From contig NZ_CP107930.1 in the NCBI RefSeq assembly GCF_036021035.1, positions 2,170,001 through 2,234,000 on the forward strand: 64,000 nt of DNA, in the 5' to 3' direction. The DNA comes from Kineococcus sp. NBC_00420. Lineage in GTDB: Bacteria > Actinomycetota > Actinomycetes > Actinomycetales > Kineococcaceae. Both the position numbers and the translations under genes were made by a program. The first letter of the stretch is position 1; every line of letters begins with the position of its first letter. The notes beneath the pieces were generated by a model. It saw only the letters and a program-made list of their open reading frames with translations. It did no database searches and was not told the DNA's origin. Below are positions 60,278 through 64,000 of this stretch, piece after piece.

Positions 60278-61376
60278 CGAGCAGACCGATCAGGAAGTCG
60301 CGCGAACTACTGACGTCCACAATTGAGGAGAACCCGGCGTCAAGGACGACCTTGAAGCGACCGTCAAGTTGAGTGACCCCCCGTGACGCACGGCCGGCCC
60401 AATGGTGTGTGACGTGAGTTGCGTCGAGGACGGTCCGGTCAAAGATGGGCACGAGTCGCGTGGCGATGCGCCCCGCAGATGAGTCAACGCCGATGAAATA
60501 GAACGCTGCGGCGTGCTCCACACTCGCAAGCCAGGCCAACATCTTGTCTACGTTGTAGCCTTTGGGCGCGGATGACTTGCCAATTGTTGTTGTCTTGACA
60601 TCAACTCCCAGAACCCCGCCGGGGTGTCGGAGGCCAATGTCTTCCAGACGGTGCTGGGGCGTCAGGTGCGTAATCAGCTCTTCTATAGCGTTCCCGCGGA
60701 GATTGACATTCTCGACCCGGGCGATGCGAAGAACGTCTTCACTGGCAGTCTGGACGATGCGGTCCAGGCGATCCTGTAGTTCGGAGAATAGACCTGCACT
60801 CAACATATTCGCGGTGCGCTGGGGAGCGTTCAGAATGCTCTCCCGGTCCGCAATCGAGACACGGAACGGGCTCCCCGCAGGAAGAATGGCGCTCGTTGCC
60901 TCGACGAGGCGCCCCAGATTCTCCTCCCATGTGAAAGCCGCGTGGTGTGCGAACAAGTCGGGAAAGTTCCGCCGTTCGTTGCTGAGACCATCGAGGCTGC
61001 TCAAGATGTCCGTCCCGTTGAAGCTCCCCCTCAGTCGGTCTAAAGTCAGGTCCCGCGAGCTATGACTGATTTTGCGCAGTAGGCTGGTGTTACTCAGGCG
61101 AAATTCGACCCCTCCCGGTCTCACGATCACCACAATGAAGGGTTCACGGTCGTGCCTTTGTAGAGCAGAGAGCGACAGTACAGTATTTGAAAACGTGGGG
61201 CCGTTTGCTTCGGTGAACCGAAGAGCGTACCCGTCTGCAACGTAGACGCTACGCATCCGATGGTTAGAGAATGCGTCGACGAAAGCCTTCTCCACGTCAG
61301 CCTTGCGCGCCTGAGGATCACTCTGCTTGTATGCCGACAGGAAATCGAGCGCCGCCCCCCACGGCTCGGAGATCAT
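60270..61376 (-). CDS. Putative PD-(D/E)XK nuclease of foreign origin
   Basis: 368 residues, family not recognised. A nuclease-like core is visible: GNAIEELITHL (Glu232/Glu233) followed by GGVLGVDVKTTTIGKS with Asp259-x-Lys261, the spacing and context of restriction-endonuclease-type sites. The N-terminal half (ADGYALRFTEANG, FIVVIVRPGGVEFRL) could be recognition or regulatory. No methyltransferase or partner gene is nearby. G+C is clearly lower, and A/T-ending codons commoner, than in all neighbours, pointing to recent transfer. ATG 61376 overlaps the upstream metallopeptidase stop by 4 bp, so translation is coupled. Confidence 0.72.
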   Translation of the reverse strand: MISEPWGAALDFLSAYKQSDPQARKADVEKAFVDAFSNHRMRSVYVADGYALRFTEANGPTFSNTVLSLSALQRHDREPFIVVIVRPGGVEFRLSNTSLLRKISHSSRDLTLDRLRGSFNGTDILSSLDGLSNERRNFPDLFAHHAAFTWEENLGRLVEATSAILPAGSPFRVSIADRESILNAPQRTANMLSAGLFSELQDRLDRIVQTASEDVLRIARVENVNLRGNAIEELITHLTPQHRLEDIGLRHPGGVLGVDVKTTTIGKSSAPKGYNVDKMLAWLASVEHAAAFYFIGVDSSAGRIATRLVPIFDRTVLDATHVTHHWAGRASRGVTQLDGRFKVVLDAGFSSIVDVSSSRDFLIGLLDS

Positions 61377-61729
61377 GCCCAGCCCAGCTCGTGCAGCCGG
61401 GCGTCGTCGAGACCGAAGTGGTGGGCGATCTCGTGGACGACGGTGATCCGCACCTCGGCGACGACCTCCGCCCGGTCGGCGCAGACCGCGAGGGTCGGAC
61501 GGCGGAAGATCGTGATCCGGTCGGGCAGGGCGCCGGCGGCCCACCAGGAGTCCCGTTCCGTCAGCGGGGTCCCCTCGTAGAGTCCGAGCAGGTCGGGCGG
61601 GAACTCCGGGCCGGGCTCGTCCTCGACGAGGACGACGACGTTGTCCATCGCGCGCGCCAGTTCCCCGGGGATCGAGTCCAGCGCGTCGCCGACGGCGATC
61701 TCGAACTCCTCGAGGCTCAGTTCCACCAC
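61373..61729 (-). CDS. Zincin-like metallopeptidase family protein
   Basis: 118 residues. The C-terminal VVHEIAHHFGLDDARLHELGWA carries the HExxHH zinc motif typical of this small actinobacterial family (DUF1025-like). N-terminal FEIAVGDALDSIPGELARAMDNVVVLVEDEP also fits. Peptidase activity is unproven in the family. Start GTG 61729 or the next codon 61726. Its complete C terminus and stop are followed at once by the acquired nuclease-like gene. Confidence 0.88.
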   Translation of the reverse strand: MVELSLEEFEIAVGDALDSIPGELARAMDNVVVLVEDEPGPEFPPDLLGLYEGTPLTERDSWWAAGALPDRITIFRRPTLAVCADRAEVVAEVRITVVHEIAHHFGLDDARLHELGWA

Positions 61730-61736
61730 GGCCCGG

Positions 61737-62006
61737 TCAGCGGGCGGCGACGACGCGACGCCGGTCGAACTCGCGCACGGGGGGACGACCCCAGCGCAGC
61801 CGCTCCACGAGGACGGCGTCGACCCCGACGGCCGCGCTGCTGACCAGCGCCGACTCCGCGTGGACCCGGACGAGGACGAGGTCGCGGGCGAACCCGGCGT
61901 CGTCGGCGCGGACCGTCTCGACGTGCACGACGCCGGACCCGGCGTCGCCGTCCGTCCGCACCGCCGAACGGCGGTGGGCGATGACGGTCACCCGGAAGCG
62001 CTTCAT
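61737..62006 (-). CDS. Hypothetical protein
   Basis: 89 residues, mixed alpha/beta, no recognised family: MKRFRVTVIAHRRSAVRTD, GVVHVETVRADDAGFARDLVLVRVHAESALVSSAAVGVDAVLVERLRWGRPPV. ATG 62006 is followed by a typical folded-domain composition, and the gene is 7 bp upstream of the metallopeptidase gene on the same strand, so co-transcribed. Confidence 0.6.
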   Translation of the reverse strand: MKRFRVTVIAHRRSAVRTDGDAGSGVVHVETVRADDAGFARDLVLVRVHAESALVSSAAVGVDAVLVERLRWGRPPVREFDRRRVVAAR

Positions 62007-62119
62007 GGCTCGATCCTGTCTGCGGGTGCGCCGGCTGTCGAGCACGAGGTCTCAGCTCCGTCTCAGGTCGTCCGTCGTCGATCCCCCCGACCTCTCCACG
62101 AGGTGGGTGACCCGTCGGT

Positions 62120-62296
62120 TCAGCAGCAGCGCGCCCCGGGCCGCGCGGCCTTCGCGTCCGCCCGTCGGCGTTCGAACACCCCGCGGCTCACCGGCGGGTG
62201 ACCGTGGGCCGCGCAGGACCGGAGGTAGGCCTCCCAGCGGTCGGTCCCGTCGACCTGGCGACGCCACCACCCCAGCGCCCCGAGCAGCGCCCTCAC
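62120..62296 (-). CDS. YbdD/YjiX family small protein
   Basis: 58 residues, starting with MRALLGALGWWRRQVDGTDR and ending with VSRGVFERRRADAKAARPG then ARCC. The WEAYL segment, the HGHPPVSRGVFERRR motif and the CC end are the YbdD/YjiX (DUF466) signature. These genes almost always follow cstA, and this one overlaps the cstA stop by 4 bp (GTG 62296). Proposed to assist CstA-type pyruvate/peptide transporters. It is too short to stand out among longer spurious frames. Confidence 0.9.
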   Translation of the reverse strand: MRALLGALGWWRRQVDGTDRWEAYLRSCAAHGHPPVSRGVFERRRADAKAARPGARCC

Positions 62297-64000
62297 CGTT
62301 CCAGCTCCGCCCGCGCGAGCGTCAGTTCGCGCTGCTCCTGCGCGGTCACGACGAGCCCGGCCGGTTCGACGAGCTTCGAGGGCACCGCGGGTTCCTCCGT
62401 CGTCGGCAGTCCGCCGGCGCGCAGGGCCCGCACCACGACGACGGCCGCGTTGAGCGCGATGACGACGACCAGGACGGCGAACAACGACTGCAGGACCCCG
62501 TTGACGGTGGAGTTCGTCACGACCTGCTGCATCTGCGCCGCGTCCTTCGCCGGGGCCAGGACGTCCCCGGCGGCGAGGGCGTCGGAGTACTTCGCGCGCT
62601 GGGCGAAGAACCCGATCGTCGGGTCGTCGGAGAACACCTTCTGCCAGCTCGCCGTCATCGTCGTGACGAGGTCCCAGACCAGCGGGACCGCCGTCACCCA
62701 GGCGTAGCGGGCCCGGCCGTGCTTGACCAGCAGCGTCGTCACCAGCGTCAGCGCGATCGCCGCCAGCAACTGGTTCGCGATCCCGAACAACGGGAACAAC
62801 TGGTTGATGCCGCCCAGCGGGTCGGTCACGCCGGTGTAGAGGAAGTAGCCCCAGGCCGCGACGACGACGGCGCTGGCGATGAGGTTCCCCGGCCGCCAGG
62901 ACAGGTCACCCATCTTCTTCCAGACGTTGCCGAGGGTCTCCTGCAGCATGAACCGCCCGACCCGGGTCCCGGCGTCGACGGCGGTCAGGATGAACAACGC
63001 CTCGAACATGATGGCGAAGTGGTACCAGAACGCCTGCAACCCACCGCCGAAGGCCTGGTGGAACACCTGGGAGATCCCGAGCGCCAGCGCCGGGGCGCCA
63101 CCCGTGCGGGAGACGACGCTGTCCTCGCCCACGGCCCGCGCGGCGGCGTCGAGCGCGTCCGGGGTCGCCGTGAACCCCAGTCCGCTGACGAACTGCGCCG
63201 CCGTCCCCACGGTGCCGCCGGTGACCCCGGCCGGGGAGTTCACGGCGTAGTAGAGACCCTGGTCGATGACGGAGGCGGCGATGAGGGCGCTGATCGCGAC
63301 GAAGCTCTCCACGAGCATCCCGCCGTAGCCGATGAAACGCACCTGTCGTTCCTTGGCGACCATCTTCGGCGTGGTCCCCGACGCGATGAGGGCGTGGAAA
63401 CCCGACAACGCCCCGCAGGCGATGGTGATGAACACGAACGGGAACAGCGAGCCGGCGAACACGGGGCCGTCGCCCTCGCGGGCGAACGACGTCACGGCGT
63501 CGTTGGCCAGCACCGGCCGCGCCACCAGCAGGCTCACCGCGAGCAGCAGGATGACGCCGATCTTCATGAACGTCGAGAGGTAGTCGCGGGGGGTCAGCAA
63601 CAGCCAGACCGGCAGCACCGAGGCGATGAACCCGTACGCCACGAGGGCGATGACGAGGGTCTCCGGGGTGAGGGTGAGGGTGTCGGCCAGACCCCAGGTC
63701 TCGACGTAGCCGCCGCCGACGATGGCCGCGAGCAGCAGCACGACGCCGATCGCGGTGGCCTCCAGCACCTTCCCGGGCCGCAGGAACCGCAGGTAGACCC
63801 CCATGAACAACGCGATGGGGATGGTCAGCGCGATGGAGAACACCCCCCACGGCGAGGCGGCGAGGGCGTTCACCACGATCAGCGCGAGGACCGCCAGGAT
63901 GATGATCATGATGGCGAACACGGCGATCAGCGCCGCGATCCCGCCGACCAGCCCGATCTCCTCCCGCACCATCTGCCCGAGGCTCTTCCCCCCGCGGCGC
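62293..64000 (-). CDS. cstA: Carbon starvation protein CstA (5' end beyond window)
   Basis: 569 codons are visible; the frame stays open to the right edge, where GKSLGQMVREEIG shows the gene continues upstream, so the N terminus is missing. A polytopic membrane protein: WGVFSIALTIPIALFMGVYLRFLRPGK, FVFITIACGALSGFHALIASGTTPKM, VRFIGYGGMLVESFVAISALIAAS, DAGTRVGRFMLQE and GGINQLFPLFGIANQLLAAIAL are CstA hallmarks. CstA proteins take up pyruvate or peptides during starvation. Coupled to the YbdD gene. Confidence 0.95.
   Translation of the reverse strand, partial: RRGGKSLGQMVREEIGLVGGIAALIAVFAIMIIILAVLALIVVNALAASPWGVFSIALTIPIALFMGVYLRFLRPGKVLEATAIGVVLLLAAIVGGGYVETWGLADTLTLTPETLVIALVAYGFIASVLPVWLLLTPRDYLSTFMKIGVILLLAVSLLVARPVLANDAVTSFAREGDGPVFAGSLFPFVFITIACGALSGFHALIASGTTPKMVAKERQVRFIGYGGMLVESFVAISALIAASVIDQGLYYAVNSPAGVTGGTVGTAAQFVSGLGFTATPDALDAAARAVGEDSVVSRTGGAPALALGISQVFHQAFGGGLQAFWYHFAIMFEALFILTAVDAGTRVGRFMLQETLGNVWKKMGDLSWRPGNLIASAVVVAAWGYFLYTGVTDPLGGINQLFPLFGIANQLLAAIALTLVTTLLVKHGRARYAWVTAVPLVWDLVTTMTASWQKVFSDDPTIGFFAQRAKYSDALAAGDVLAPAKDAAQMQQVVTNSTVNGVLQSLFAVLVVVIALNAAVVVVRALRAGGLPTTEEPAVPSKLVEPAGLVVTAQEQRELTLARAELER

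Overview
The window is very G+C-rich DNA, packed with genes, with GTG starts nearly as common as ATG and many 4-bp GTGA/ATGA gene overlaps. This is typical of a high-GC actinobacterium. A DprE1-type decaprenylphosphoryl-ribose oxidase, an fba / DUF3151 / purA neighbourhood, PucR, MocR and F420-dependent (LLM) families, and an NHEJ-type LigD polymerase all agree with that. A Kineococcus-like (Kineosporiaceae) host would fit, but that is a guess from gene content. No rRNA, tRNA or CRISPR array was seen.

Layout. 1-2940: part of a peptide-type ABC importer (binding protein, permease, start of a second permease). 3167-10652: housekeeping block on the minus strand (ElaA-type acetyltransferase, purA, renalase-like flavoprotein, DUF3151, a large PAS/GAF/SpoIIE/HATPase stress phosphatase, fba) with a divergent STAS protein. 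10790-19532: PfpI and F420-dependent oxidoreductases, a secreted beta-helix protein, an M20 amidohydrolase / MTOX-like / HutD cluster, a RibD-like reductase, an HSL-type hydrolase and a PucR regulator. 19534-26919: an alpha-galactoside island of lower G+C (LacI, GH36, binding protein, two permeases) ending in transposase and enolase-family debris. 27031-32638: a YdiJ-like dehydrogenase, then an NAD-kinase-like protein and an SPFH protein divergent from an NrtR-like Nudix regulator, sharing a striking twin operator. 32672-39234: an ABC-2 exporter, a small alarmone synthetase, small regulators and a MocR/YczE pair. 39253-45488: a GH127 arabinoside cluster with its LacI. 45588-47837: an amino-acid ABC importer. 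47841-54081: Uma2, LigD polymerase, and a third LacI-controlled sugar importer. 54124-64000: PhzF, a GGDEF protein, DprE1, deoC, a NagD-like phosphatase, a TPR protein, a low-GC predicted nuclease inserted beside a PIN-toxin remnant, a zincin-like protein, YbdD and CstA (cut by the window edge).

How it works together. Three carbohydrate importers each have a binding protein and two permeases but no ATPase, so they presumably share an ATPase encoded elsewhere. Two are linked to a glycosidase (GH36, GH127). All three lie next to a LacI regulator and have promoter-plus-operator arrangements readable in the sequence. Several genes appear to be leaderless, with a TAnnnT or CAnnnT box 6-9 nt before a GTG start.

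The best candidates for something undescribed are the NrtR-like / SPFH / NAD-kinase-like module (29987-32638), the acquired PD-(D/E)XK-type gene at 60270-61376, and the 16-bp inverted repeat covering the phzF start.
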